Shown: positions 17,256 through 26,047 of the stretch, piece by piece
How positions within the stretch are numbered: the first letter of the stretch is position 1
Layout of the letters: each line of letters begins with the position of its first letter
Origin: Paracoccaceae bacterium
GTDB taxonomy: Bacteria > Pseudomonadota > Alphaproteobacteria > Rhodobacterales > Rhodobacteraceae
Assembly (NCBI GenBank): GCA_030148225.1
Contig: JASBTX010000014.1
Coordinates: forward strand, 1 to 41,220
Length of the DNA: 41,220 nucleotides
Direction: 5' to 3'
Program-made: the position numbers and the translations under genes
Notes under the pieces: model-generated
Databases searched by the model: none
What the model was told of the DNA's origin: nothing
The model's input: only the letters and a program-made list of their open reading frames with translations

Positions 17256-18802
17256 CAGTAGAAGCCGTTGGCAAGACCCGTCGGGGCAGGGGCGCGCGCC
17301 GTGCCGTGCGCGAGACACGCGATGTCACCATGCTGCCCGCGCTCCGGCGCAGGCTGCCGCTCACTGAACCGATGGACGCCGAACAGGTTGAACGGATCGA
17401 CGCGGCTTCAATGTCCATTCTCGAAGATGTCGGCGTGGTCTTTCGCGACGAGATTGCGCTGGCCGACTGGCGCCGCGCGGGTGCCGATGTGCGCGGAGAA
17501 ACTGTGCATCTTGATCGCGGCCTTGTGCGCGAACTGATATCGACCATCCCGTCGGCATTCACCTATCACGCGCGCAACCCGGCAAACTCGCTGCCCTTCG
17601 GCCATGATCACAGCATGTTCGTGCCCATGACCGGTGCGCCCTATCTGCGCGATCTCGATGATGTCAGGCGGAACCCGACGCTGGAGGATCTGGCCAATTT
17701 CCACAAGCTCAGCCAGATGCTGCCCGCGATTCATTCCAGCGCCCACCATATTGTTGAGCCCTATGATCACCCGATCAGCCAGCGGCATCTGAGGATTACC
17801 TATTCCTCGATGAAATACTCGGACAAGACCTTCATGGGCATGACCACCAGCCCGAGAAACGCCGAAGATGTTCTGGATATGTGTGCGATTCTCTTTGGTG
17901 AGAAATATCTTGAAGATCATGCTGTATGTACCGGTAATTGCAACGGTAATTCACCTCTGGTTTGGGATGAGACCATGCTGGGGGCGATGCGTGCCTTCAA
18001 CCGCCGCAATCAGCCGGTTCTCTGTTCGCCCTTCGTGCTGGGCGGGGCGAATACACCGGCGTCGGTCGCGCCGACGGTTGCGCAACTGAATGCCGAGGCG
18101 CTGTCGGCGCTGGCTTACACGCAGGTCGTGCGCAAGGGATGCCCGGCGATCTATGGACACTACCTCAGCACGGTCAGCATGAAATCGGGCGCCCCCATGG
18201 CCGGTACGCCCGAGATCTCGCTCATGAATTTCATGATCGGTCAGATGGCACGGTACTATGACGTGCCATGGCGCAGCTCGAACACCTTGGGCGGGGCCAA
18301 GACATTCGACGCCCAGGCCGGCTACGAAAGCGCGATGACCATGAACGCCGTCCTGATGGCGGGCGCGAATTACATCTGGCATTCGGCGGGCTGGAACGAG
18401 GCCGGGATGCACTGCTCGATGGCCAAATTCGTTGTGGATGCCGAGATGTGCGCCATGGGATATCGCATGGCCGAAGGCATCCGCTGGGACGATTTCGACG
18501 AGGCGCTGACCGCCGTGCGCGACATTGGCCCGGGTGGCCACTATCTGGGGCATCCCCATACGCTCGAGAACTTTCAAAGAGCCTTCTTCATGCCTGAAAT
18601 GTTTGATAATAATTCGATTGAGCAATGGCAGGCCGAGGGGAGTGTCGAGATTACCGAGCGGGCATTGGGACAGGCCCGTTCCCTTCTGAACGACTATCAG
18701 GAGCCGATGCTGGACCCCGGTATCGACGAGGCGCTGCGCGACTTTATCGCCCGGCGCGAGCGCGAGATACCGGCCGCCGACGCACTGAACCAGACCCACT
18801 GA
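17252..18802 (+). CDS. MttB-superfamily (trimethylamine methyltransferase-like) protein, non-pyrrolysine
   Basis: A 516-residue protein of the MttB superfamily, seen in segments such as SILEDVGVVFRDEIAL near residues 55-70, GTPEISLMNFMIGQMARYY, and the C-terminal GGHYLGHPHTLENFQRAFF. Archaeal MttB reads through an in-frame UAG as pyrrolysine; there is no such codon here. Non-Pyl relatives demethylate quaternary amines such as glycine betaine, carnitine or proline betaine, passing the methyl to a corrinoid protein. No corrinoid protein or RamA-like activator is encoded in this window, so a different reaction or a distant partner is needed. A charged 30-residue N-terminal extension (RRGRGARRAVRETRD) is unusual. 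The ATG overlaps the preceding stop. Confidence 0.85.
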   Translation: MTVEAVGKTRRGRGARRAVRETRDVTMLPALRRRLPLTEPMDAEQVERIDAASMSILEDVGVVFRDEIALADWRRAGADVRGETVHLDRGLVRELISTIPSAFTYHARNPANSLPFGHDHSMFVPMTGAPYLRDLDDVRRNPTLEDLANFHKLSQMLPAIHSSAHHIVEPYDHPISQRHLRITYSSMKYSDKTFMGMTTSPRNAEDVLDMCAILFGEKYLEDHAVCTGNCNGNSPLVWDETMLGAMRAFNRRNQPVLCSPFVLGGANTPASVAPTVAQLNAEALSALAYTQVVRKGCPAIYGHYLSTVSMKSGAPMAGTPEISLMNFMIGQMARYYDVPWRSSNTLGGAKTFDAQAGYESAMTMNAVLMAGANYIWHSAGWNEAGMHCSMAKFVVDAEMCAMGYRMAEGIRWDDFDEALTAVRDIGPGGHYLGHPHTLENFQRAFFMPEMFDNNSIEQWQAEGSVEITERALGQARSLLNDYQEPMLDPGIDEALRDFIARREREIPAADALNQTH

Positions 18803-18805
18803 CCC

Positions 18806-20137
18806 ATGCAAGTGACGCGCCTTCCCCGCGATCCCGGCCCGTCGGGCTGGAATGCCCTTCTGCCCGAGGCGGCACCGCCCCGGCGGCTGGAGGAGGACAT
18901 CACCGCCGACTGGCTGGTCATCGGCGCGGGATTTGCCGGCCTTGCCGCCGCGCGCCGCCTGCGCCAGATCGATCCGGCGGGGCGCATCGTGGTGCTGGAG
19001 GCAGCGCGCGTCGCGCATGGACCTGCTGGGCGCAATTCAGGGTTCATGATCGATCTGCCGCACGATCTCTCGTCATCCGACTATGGCGGGGCCGAGGCGC
19101 ATGACCTGGCCGATATCGCCGCCAACCGGCACGCGATCATCTTTGCCCGGGAGATGGCAAAGGAGTTCAATATAGACCGGGAAGCGTTTGACAAGGCAGG
19201 AAAAATAAACGGCGCGACCAGCGAAAAAGGCGACGCCCATAACCAAAACTATGCGCGGCATCTGGCGCGGTTGGGTGAAGCGCATGAATGGCTGGACGCG
19301 GCCGAGATGCGGCGCATCACGGGCACGGCATATTACCGGAGCGGGCTTTACACCGCTGGAAGCGCCATGTTGCAGCCCGCGAAATATGTCCGCGCCATCG
19401 CCGACGGTCTGGCCGGACTTGGTGTCTCGATCTTTGAGTTTTCACCGGTGCTGAGCCTGCGCCGCCGCGTGACATGGCAGGCCAGAACACCCAAGGGCAA
19501 GGTGGATGCCCCGCGCGTCGTCCTTGCGGTCAATGGCCATCTGAACAGCTTTGGCCATATGAAGCGGCGCCTGATGCATGTCTTCACCTATGCCTCGATG
19601 ACGCGGGCACTGACAGCAGATGAGGTTGCGGCGCTGGGCGGAGAACCGCGCTGGGGGCTGACGCCTGCCGATCCGATGGGCACGACGGTGCGCCGCATTT
19701 CGGGTACGGGCGGCGACCGGATCGTGGTGCGCAATCGCTTTACCTTTGATCCGGGGATGGAGGTGGGTGCGCGGCGTCTGGCGCGGGTGGCGCGGGATCA
19801 TCACCGTGCCTATCTGGCGCGGTTTCCGATGCTGGGCGGGGTGGCGATGGAATATGTCTGGGGCGGCAGGCTGTGTCTGAGCCGTAACGCCGTGCAGGTG
19901 GTGCGCAGCCTCGATCGCGGGTTGTATTCGGCCTGTTGCCAGAACGGGCTCGGCACAGCCAAGGGCACGCTCGCGGGGCTGGCAGCGGCAGAACTGGCCG
20001 CCGATCAGCCCTCGGATCAGGCGCGCGCGCTGGCGGATGCGGCGTTGCCCCGCAAACTCCCGCCCGGACCCGTGGCATGGGCCGGGGCAAACCTTTTCCT
20101 GCGCTGGCAGGAGATGCGGGCGGGGCGGGAACTCTGA
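18806..20137 (+). CDS. FAD-dependent amino-acid/amine oxidoreductase (DAO family, PuuB-like)
   Basis: A 443-residue protein with the FAD motif VIGAGFAGLAAARRL at about residues 38-52, then GPAGRNSGFMIDLP, which is common to gamma-glutamylputrescine oxidase and related glycine-oxidase-like enzymes. It also ends with the family's NGLGTAKGTLAGLAAAEL. It would oxidise a C-N bond of a secondary or N-methyl amine to an imine. With the MttB-like protein upstream, an N-demethylase or amine-oxidase role after removal of a first methyl is plausible. The ATG lies three bases after the MttB-like stop, and two hairpins follow the stop codon, so this is the last gene of the operon. Confidence 0.85.
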   Translation: MQVTRLPRDPGPSGWNALLPEAAPPRRLEEDITADWLVIGAGFAGLAAARRLRQIDPAGRIVVLEAARVAHGPAGRNSGFMIDLPHDLSSSDYGGAEAHDLADIAANRHAIIFAREMAKEFNIDREAFDKAGKINGATSEKGDAHNQNYARHLARLGEAHEWLDAAEMRRITGTAYYRSGLYTAGSAMLQPAKYVRAIADGLAGLGVSIFEFSPVLSLRRRVTWQARTPKGKVDAPRVVLAVNGHLNSFGHMKRRLMHVFTYASMTRALTADEVAALGGEPRWGLTPADPMGTTVRRISGTGGDRIVVRNRFTFDPGMEVGARRLARVARDHHRAYLARFPMLGGVAMEYVWGGRLCLSRNAVQVVRSLDRGLYSACCQNGLGTAKGTLAGLAAAELAADQPSDQARALADAALPRKLPPGPVAWAGANLFLRWQEMRAGREL

Positions 20138-20162
20138 CCCGTCCTGCGCCTGCGGCGGGCGT

Positions 20163-20196
20163 GGGGGCGCTGCCCCCCTCTGTGCCCGTCGGGCAC
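20163..20196 (+). terminator. Two tandem hairpins between the catabolic operon and paaA
   Basis: GGGGGC/GCCCCC (20163-20168 and 20172-20177, loop GCT) is followed by GTGCCCG/CGGGCAC (20182-20188 and 20190-20196). They lie 25-60 bases after the oxidase stop and before CCCCCCGAGATATT, an ending I recognise from intergenic repeats of this bacterial family. They probably insulate the two operons, but no T-run follows. Confidence 0.5.
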
Positions 20197-20243
20197 ATTC
20201 ACCCCCCGAGATATTGCCGGAACAATGAAAGCAGGGTGTGCGT

Positions 20244-20258
20244 GTGACCTCTGGTCAC
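20244..20258. promoter_or_regulatory. Palindrome upstream of paaA, possible operator
   Basis: GTGACC-TCT-GGTCAC (20244-20258) is a perfect inverted repeat 66 bases before the paaA ATG, with partial extension by flanking CGTG/CGCG. A regulator of paa (PaaX or PaaR type) is not in the window, so binding is speculative. Confidence 0.3.
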
Positions 20259-20324
20259 GCGTGTTTCCGGGGGCTTGGCAAGAGGGAGGTGCGCGTTCAT
20301 GCTGGGGTCGGAGGAGAATGGCCG

Positions 20325-21329
20325 ATGTATGCGCAGATGGTGAAATCGACCGGTCAGGCGGTCAAGACGCGCGCCGAGATGAGCGCCGAAGAAGGGCGGT
20401 TTCAGGATCGGATCGACGCGGGCGAGAAGATAGAACCCAAGGACTGGATGCCCGAAGGGTATCGCCGGACGCTGATCCGGCAGATCGGTCAGCACGCACA
20501 TTCCGAAATTGTCGGGCAATTGCCCGAGGCCAACTGGATCACCCGGGCACCGACGCTGGAGCGCAAGGCCATCCTGCTGGCCAAGGTTCAGGACGAGGCG
20601 GGGCACGGGCTCTATCTTTATTGCGCGGCAGAGACATTGGGGGTCAGCCGCGATGAATTGACCGAAATGCTGCTGGACGGTCGGATGAAGTACAGCTCGA
20701 TCTTCAACTATCCGACGCTGAGCTGGGCGGATATGGGCGCGATCGGCTGGCTGGTCGATGGGGCGGCGATCATGAACCAGGTGCCGCTGCAGCGCTGTTC
20801 CTATGGCCCCTACAGCCGCGCGATGATCCGCATCTGCAAGGAAGAGAGCTTTCATCAGCGCCAGGGGTTCGACATCATGATGAAGATGGCGGGCGGCACA
20901 GCGGCGCAGAAACGCATGGCGCAGGATGCGCTGGACCGGTTCTGGTATCCGGCATTGATGATGTTCGGGCCGTCCGATGGCGACAGCGTGCATTCGGCCC
21001 AGTCCATGGCCTGGAAAATCAAGATGAACAGCAATGATGAGCTGCGTCAGAAATTCGTCGATCAGACCGTACCGCAGGCAGAATTTCTGGGGCTGGAGGT
21101 GCCGGACCCGGCGCTGTGCTGGAACGCATCGCGCGGCGCGTATGATTTCAGCCAGCCGGATTGGGACGAGTTTTTCCGCGTCATCGCCGGAGACGGGCCC
21201 TGCAATCGCGAGCGCATCGCGGCGCGGCGTATGGCATGGGAAGACGGGCAATGGGTGCGCGACGGGTTGATGGCACATGCCGACAAGGCGCGCGCAGCCG
21301 CGGCAGGACAGGAAGAGGCGGTGGCATGA
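20325..21329 (+). CDS. paaA: 1,2-Phenylacetyl-CoA epoxidase, oxygenase subunit A
   Basis: A 334-residue di-iron oxygenase subunit. The carboxylate/histidine ligands appear in VQDEAGH (residues 88-94) and EESFH (173-177), the ferritin-like helical pairs of PaaA. The protein starts [15 protein letters not shown], typical of the family. GGAGGAG (about 20310-20316) lies nine bases before this ATG, so longer frames beginning at 20238 are rejected. PaaA with PaaC forms the catalytic core that adds one oxygen atom to the aromatic ring of phenylacetyl-CoA. It is the first gene of paaABCDE-Z and overlaps paaB by four bases. Confidence 0.97.
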   Translation: MYAQMVKSTGQAVKTRAEMSAEEGRFQDRIDAGEKIEPKDWMPEGYRRTLIRQIGQHAHSEIVGQLPEANWITRAPTLERKAILLAKVQDEAGHGLYLYCAAETLGVSRDELTEMLLDGRMKYSSIFNYPTLSWADMGAIGWLVDGAAIMNQVPLQRCSYGPYSRAMIRICKEESFHQRQGFDIMMKMAGGTAAQKRMAQDALDRFWYPALMMFGPSDGDSVHSAQSMAWKIKMNSNDELRQKFVDQTVPQAEFLGLEVPDPALCWNASRGAYDFSQPDWDEFFRVIAGDGPCNRERIAARRMAWEDGQWVRDGLMAHADKARAAAAGQEEAVA

Positions 21330-21610
21330 GCAGCGAATGGCCCCTCTGGGAGATTTTCATCCGCGGTCAGCACGGGCTGAACCATCGCCATGTCGGCAGC
21401 CTGCACGCCCCCGATGCGGAAACCGCGATACGCCATGCCCGTGATGTCTATACGCGGCGCAACGAAGGCGTGTCGATCTGGGCGGTCGAAGCACGCCATA
21501 TCGCGGCCTCCTCACCTTCGGACAAGGGGCCGCTTTATGAACCGGCGCAATCCAAGGTTTACCGGCATCCGACATTTTTCGACATTCCCGATGACGCGGG
21601 GGCAATGTAG
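21326..21610 (+). CDS. paaB: 1,2-Phenylacetyl-CoA epoxidase subunit B
   Basis: A 94-residue protein beginning [20 protein letters not shown], followed by [22 protein letters not shown], the conserved PaaB core. PaaB bridges the PaaA/PaaC dimers in the multicomponent epoxidase. The ATG at 21326 overlaps the paaA stop (ATGA), and this start rather than an upstream in-frame ATG is supported by family length. The gene ends two bases before paaC. Confidence 0.96.
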   Translation: MSSEWPLWEIFIRGQHGLNHRHVGSLHAPDAETAIRHARDVYTRRNEGVSIWAVEARHIAASSPSDKGPLYEPAQSKVYRHPTFFDIPDDAGAM

Positions 21611-21612
21611 CC

Positions 21613-22380
21613 ATGCAGGCAGAGGCGGTGCCATTTCTGCTGCGGATGGGCGACAACGCGCTGATCCTGGGCCACCGGCTGAGCGAATGGTGCGGCCATG
21701 CGCCGGTGCTGGAAGAAGATATCGCGCTGGCCAATACCGCGCTGGACCTGATCGGCCAGTGCCGGATGTGGCTGGATCTGGCGGGCGAGGCCGAGGGGAA
21801 GGGGCGCAACGCCGATGATCTGGCCATGCTGCGCGACAGCTGGGAATTTCGCAATCTGCTGCTGGTCGAACAGCCCAACGGTGATTTCGGGCAGACGATC
21901 ATGCGCCAATACCTGTTCGACGCCTGGCATTTGCCCATGCTGAACGCGCTGGCCGATTGCGCCCAGCCGCGCATCGCCGCGGTCGCCGCCAAATCCGCGC
22001 GCGAGGTCGCCTATCACCTCGCGCGGTCGCGGTCGCTGGTGATCGGTCTGGGTGACGGCACGCCCGAGAGCCACGGGCGCATGCAGAGCGCGCTGGATAA
22101 TCTGGCACCTTATGTGGGCGAAATGCTGTCGCCGGATGCCTGCGATATCGCGGCAGAAACCAACGGCTATGGGGTCAGCGCCGAAGATGTGGCCCGCGAA
22201 TGCCGGGCCGAGATGGACATGACGCTGGCCAGCGCGACGCTGGACATGCCGGACGTCATGCGCAGGGCCGGGCCTGTGCGTACGGGCGGCAAGACCGGCC
22301 GCCAGCACAGCGAGCATCTGGGCCACATCCTGAGCGAGTTGCAGTGGCTTCAGCGCGCCTATCCCGGGGCAAGCTGGTGA
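21613..22380 (+). CDS. paaC: 1,2-Phenylacetyl-CoA epoxidase structural subunit C
   Basis: A 255-residue helical protein resembling a ferritin-like subunit without a full metal site. LGHRLSEWCGHAPVLEEDIALA and DLIGQCRMWLDLAGEAEG are characteristic of PaaC. It pairs with PaaA to make the active epoxidase and is itself not catalytic. It overlaps paaD by four bases (GTGA) and sits two bases after paaB. Confidence 0.96.
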   Translation: MQAEAVPFLLRMGDNALILGHRLSEWCGHAPVLEEDIALANTALDLIGQCRMWLDLAGEAEGKGRNADDLAMLRDSWEFRNLLLVEQPNGDFGQTIMRQYLFDAWHLPMLNALADCAQPRIAAVAAKSAREVAYHLARSRSLVIGLGDGTPESHGRMQSALDNLAPYVGEMLSPDACDIAAETNGYGVSAEDVARECRAEMDMTLASATLDMPDVMRRAGPVRTGGKTGRQHSEHLGHILSELQWLQRAYPGASW

Positions 22381-22841
22381 GCGCGCGGCCCGCGCCGACC
22401 GAGGTTTGGGGCTGGCTGGACGGCATTCCCGATCCCGAAATTCCGGTGATCTCGGTTGTTGATCTGGGGATTGTCCGCGATGTCCGCTATGATGCCGATA
22501 CGCTGATCGTCGCCATCACGCCCACCTATTCGGGCTGCCCCGCGACCTCGGTCATCGCCTTCGAGATCGATAAGGTTCTGCGCGAGAATGGCGTAGATGA
22601 TCTGCGGGTGACGCAGCAGATTTCCCCACCCTGGACAACGGACTGGATGTCGGGGCGTGCCCGCAATCGTTTGCGGCAATACGGAATTGAACCGCCGGGA
22701 AAGGCGGACGGTCCCGCGCAGTGCCCCCGCTGCGGCGGTCATGATCTTGAGCGGGTCAGCCAGTTCGGCTCGACCCCCTGCAAGGCCCAGTGGCGCTGTC
22801 GCGACTGTCTGGAACCTTTCGACTATTTCAAATGTATCTGA
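22377..22841 (+). CDS. paaD: PaaD, phenylacetyl-CoA epoxidase assembly protein (DUF59/MIP18 type)
   Basis: A 154-residue protein with a GTG start at 22377 that overlaps the paaC stop. The N-terminal MIP18-like fold (GIPDPEIPVISVVDLGIV, TYSGCPAT) is followed by a zinc-ribbon tail with CPRC and CRDC. PaaD probably helps assemble the iron-sulfur or di-iron parts of the epoxidase. A frame starting further upstream at 22200 would lie in paaC and is rejected. Nine bases separate it from paaE. Confidence 0.94.
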   Translation: MSARPAPTEVWGWLDGIPDPEIPVISVVDLGIVRDVRYDADTLIVAITPTYSGCPATSVIAFEIDKVLRENGVDDLRVTQQISPPWTTDWMSGRARNRLRQYGIEPPGKADGPAQCPRCGGHDLERVSQFGSTPCKAQWRCRDCLEPFDYFKCI

Positions 22842-22849
22842 GGCACTGA

Positions 22850-23923
22850 ATGGCCAAATTTCATGCCCTGACCGTCACCGCAATCGACAAGACAACGCGC
22901 GACGCTGTTGTGGTGACGCTGGCCGCCGATCCGGCGGATCAGGCGCATTTTGATTTCCGCCACGGGCAGTATCTGACCTTTCGGCGCGCATTCGGCGGGC
23001 AGGAACTGCGCCGCTCCTATTCCATTTGCTCGGCCCCGGGCGACGGCCCGATGCAGGTGGGTATCAAGCGGGTCGATGGCGGGGCGTTTTCCGGCTTTGC
23101 CAACACGGAACTTCGCGTTGGTGACAGGCTGGAGGCCATGGCGCCTGCAGGCAGCTTTACCACCGAGATCGCGCCTGAAATGGCCCGGAACTATCTTTGT
23201 TTCGCTGCCGGTTCCGGGATCACGCCGATCCTGTCGATCATGCGCACGGTACTGGCCCGGGAACCGCAATCGACGGTGACACTGGTTTACGCCAATCGCA
23301 GCATGAACACGATCATGTTCCGCGAAGAGGTCGAGGACCTTAAGAACCGCCATATGGGGCGGATGACGGTGATCCACATTCTGGGCCGGGATGCGCAGGA
23401 TATCGACCTTTTCACCGGCAGGATCACGGCGGAAAAATGCGCCGCGCTGTTCCGGTACTGGATCGATCTGCCCCGCATGGATCTGAGCCTGATTTGCGGC
23501 CCCGAACCGTTGCGCGAGGTGATCACCGATGCGCTGCTGAGCGCTGGCATGGCGCGCGAGAACATCCGCTATGAGCTGTTTGCCGCCGGGCAGCAAGGGC
23601 GATTGCCCCGGGACAGGGCCCGATTGGCAGAGGTGGGCGGTGCCCAAGCGGCGCGGCTGACGCTGACGCTGGACGGGGCGACGCGGGTGATCAGCATGGC
23701 GCCGGGTCAGACGCTGCTCGAGGCGGCGCTCGAAAACGCGATTGATGTGCCTTATGCCTGCACAGCCGGTGTCTGTTCGACATGCCGGTGCAGGGTGATC
23801 TCCGGCGAGGTCGAGATGGCGGCCAACCATGCGCTCGAGGATTACGAGGTCCGGCAGGGTTTTGCCCTGTCCTGCCAGTCCCGGCCGCTGACGGCTGAAA
23901 TCGAGGTGGAGTACGACCATTAG
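22850..23923 (+). CDS. paaE: PaaE, phenylacetyl-CoA epoxidase NADPH reductase
   Basis: A 357-residue reductase. The FAD-binding domain has RRSYSICSAPGDG (about residues 56-68), the NADPH domain GSGITPILSIMRT, and the C-terminal plant-type 2Fe-2S ferredoxin domain CTAGVCSTCRC with the last cysteine in LSCQS. It passes electrons from NADPH to the PaaA di-iron site. Length agrees with E. coli PaaE (about 356). It is followed after 30 bases by paaZ. Confidence 0.97.
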   Translation: MAKFHALTVTAIDKTTRDAVVVTLAADPADQAHFDFRHGQYLTFRRAFGGQELRRSYSICSAPGDGPMQVGIKRVDGGAFSGFANTELRVGDRLEAMAPAGSFTTEIAPEMARNYLCFAAGSGITPILSIMRTVLAREPQSTVTLVYANRSMNTIMFREEVEDLKNRHMGRMTVIHILGRDAQDIDLFTGRITAEKCAALFRYWIDLPRMDLSLICGPEPLREVITDALLSAGMARENIRYELFAAGQQGRLPRDRARLAEVGGAQAARLTLTLDGATRVISMAPGQTLLEAALENAIDVPYACTAGVCSTCRCRVISGEVEMAANHALEDYEVRQGFALSCQSRPLTAEIEVEYDH

Positions 23924-23953
23924 GGCGGTATCGGGGCGCGCAAGGGGGCGGTG

Positions 23954-25984
23954 ATGTCATTGATCGGGGTGCAAAGCTTTGCCTGCGGGCGCTGGGTTGA
24001 TCCGGGTGCAGGCGCGGTGGTTATTGCCGATGCCGCCACCGGTGCGCCGGTGGCCAGGGTCGGGAATGCGGCGCTGGATACCGGGGCCATGCGCGATTAT
24101 GCCCGGATGACGGGTGGCCCGGCCCTCAGGCAGATGACGTTTCACGACCGGGCCCGGATGCTGAAATCGCTGGCGCTGCATCTCGATCAGCATCGCGACG
24201 CGCTCTATGAACTCTCTTATCACACCGGGGCAACGCTGGCCGACAGCCGGATCGATATCGACGGGGGTATCGCCACGGTCTTTGTCATCGCGTCCAAGGG
24301 GCGGCGCGAGATGCCGGATGATCATGTCTATCTGGATGGCCCGCCCGAGGCGCTGTCGCGGGGCGGGTCGTTCATGGGCCAGCATGTCGCGACACCGCTC
24401 AGGGGTGTCGCGCTGCATATCAACGCCTTCAACTTTCCCGTCTGGGGCATGCTGGAAAAACTCGCCCCGGCGCTTCTCGCGGGGATGCCGGTCATCGTCA
24501 AACCCGCCAGCACAACCAGCTATGTGACCGAAGCCTGCGTCAGGCTGATGATCCAGAGCGATATTCTGCCCTCAGGCGCGGTTCAGCTGATCGCCGGTGG
24601 CGTCGGCGATCTGATGTCGCGTCTTGATTGTCAGGATGTTGTCAGCTTCACCGGCTCTGCCGCGACGGCGCGACATTTGCGCAGCGCGGATCAGCTGATT
24701 GGCGCGTCGGTCCGGTTCATCGCCGAACAGGACAGCCTGAACGCATCGGTTCTGGGACCGGACGCCGGGCCGGGTACGCCGGAGTTTGATCTGTTTATCC
24801 GCGAGGTACATCGCGAACTTACCGTAAAGGCTGGTCAGAAATGCACTGCAATCCGGCGCATCATTGTGCCCGATGCCCATGTCGGGCCGGTCATCGCGGC
24901 GCTGGAGGCAGAGATCGCAAAAACCCGGATCGGGGCGCCAAAGCTGGCCACGACGGGCATGGGCGCGCTGGTCTCTTCCGCGCAGAAACAGGACGTACTG
25001 GACGGGCTGGCCCTGCTTGAAAAAGAGGCGCCGCGCGTCATCGGTGATCCGGCGCGGTTCGAACTTGACGGCGCCGACCCTGCGCGCGGGGCCTTCCTGC
25101 CACCGATGGTGCTCTGCTGCGACGATCCCGACGCCGCCCGGCAGGTGCATGAGACCGAGTTGTTCGGTCCTGTGTCCACCGTGATGGGTTACCGCGATAC
25201 AAAACACGCGATTGATCTGGTCAATCGGGGCGGCGGCAGTCTGGTCGCGTCACTGATCACCGGCGATCCCGATATGGCAAAAGAGGTGGTGATGGGGGCG
25301 GGGGCCTATCACGGGCGCATCTATATCAACAATCGTGACAGCATGGCCGAGGCGACAGGCCATGGCGCGCCCCTGCCGCATATGATCCATGGCGGGCCGG
25401 GCCGCGCGGGCGGTGGTGAGGAACTGGGCGGTATCCGCGGTGTGATGCATTACATGCAGCGCACCGCCATTCAGGGCAGCCCCGACATGCTGAGCGGCGT
25501 CGGCAGGCGATGGGTGCCGGGCGCATCAGAGATCACGAAAGCCGATCACCCCTTTACCCGCCGCTTTGATCAGCTGGAGATCGGCGAGACGCTGCATACC
25601 GCCACGCGTGAGGTCACAAGCAAGGATATCGAGACATTTGCCGCATTCACCGGCGACAGGTTCTATGCTCATATGGATGACGCGGCGGCGCGGCGAAACC
25701 CGTTTTTCCCGGGCCGTGTCGCGCATGGTTATCTGCTCTTGTCCTTTGCCGCCGGGCTGTTCGTGCAACCTGACGAGGGGCCGGTGCTGGCCAATACCGG
25801 CCTTGCCAATCTGCGCTTTCTCAAGCCGGTCGAACCGGGCAGCCAACTCCGCGTCAGGCTGGCCGTCATGCAAAAGACCCCGCGCAACGACGAATATGGC
25901 GAGGTGCGCTGGCATGTGACCATCCGCGATCAGGTGGATGAGGCCGTCGCGGAATACGAGCTTCTGACCATGAATGCCCGCTAG
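23954..25984 (+). CDS. paaZ: PaaZ, bifunctional oxepin-CoA hydrolase/semialdehyde dehydrogenase
   Basis: A 676-residue fusion. The N-terminal aldehyde dehydrogenase domain has the nucleophile in [10 protein letters not shown] and the base in [10 protein letters not shown]. The C-terminal MaoC hotdog domain begins [15 protein letters not shown] and includes [19 protein letters not shown]. It opens the oxepin-CoA ring and oxidises the resulting aldehyde to 3-oxo-5,6-didehydrosuberyl-CoA. ATG 23954 is favoured over GTG 23951 because AGGGGG lies six bases upstream. It completes the ring-opening half of the pathway; the beta-oxidation half is not in the window. Confidence 0.97.
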   Translation: MSLIGVQSFACGRWVDPGAGAVVIADAATGAPVARVGNAALDTGAMRDYARMTGGPALRQMTFHDRARMLKSLALHLDQHRDALYELSYHTGATLADSRIDIDGGIATVFVIASKGRREMPDDHVYLDGPPEALSRGGSFMGQHVATPLRGVALHINAFNFPVWGMLEKLAPALLAGMPVIVKPASTTSYVTEACVRLMIQSDILPSGAVQLIAGGVGDLMSRLDCQDVVSFTGSAATARHLRSADQLIGASVRFIAEQDSLNASVLGPDAGPGTPEFDLFIREVHRELTVKAGQKCTAIRRIIVPDAHVGPVIAALEAEIAKTRIGAPKLATTGMGALVSSAQKQDVLDGLALLEKEAPRVIGDPARFELDGADPARGAFLPPMVLCCDDPDAARQVHETELFGPVSTVMGYRDTKHAIDLVNRGGGSLVASLITGDPDMAKEVVMGAGAYHGRIYINNRDSMAEATGHGAPLPHMIHGGPGRAGGGEELGGIRGVMHYMQRTAIQGSPDMLSGVGRRWVPGASEITKADHPFTRRFDQLEIGETLHTATREVTSKDIETFAAFTGDRFYAHMDDAAARRNPFFPGRVAHGYLLLSFAAGLFVQPDEGPVLANTGLANLRFLKPVEPGSQLRVRLAVMQKTPRNDEYGEVRWHVTIRDQVDEAVAEYELLTMNAR

Positions 25985-26021
25985 GCGAATAGTGCTTTCG
26001 TCGGTTGGGGATATGTGCATT

Positions 26022-26033
26022 ATGTCTGCACAT
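26022..26033. promoter_or_regulatory. HutC-type half-conserved operator upstream of hutC
   Basis: ATGT-CTGC-ACAT (26022-26033) shares the ATGT-N4-ACAT framework, and the preceding TT, with the stronger site at 28154-28169. It lies 14 bases before the hutC ATG, a good place for autorepression. The surrounding ATGTGCA...TGCACAT (26014-26033) gives further dyad symmetry. Function is inferred. Confidence 0.45.
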
Positions 26034-26047
26034 GTAACCGTCACAGG

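Noticed and set aside
17951..19018. A 355-codon minus-strand frame over the MttB-like and oxidase genes
   Set aside because: It spans two well-supported plus-strand genes and has shadow-like composition.
13201..20137. Genomic island inserted at tRNA-Leu
   Set aside because: No integrase and no visible repeat of the tRNA 3' end near 20137, and codon style is like the flanking genes.
22823..23920. A 365-codon minus-strand frame opposite paaE
   Set aside because: Antisense shadow of PaaE, which has complete FAD, NADPH and 2Fe-2S motifs.
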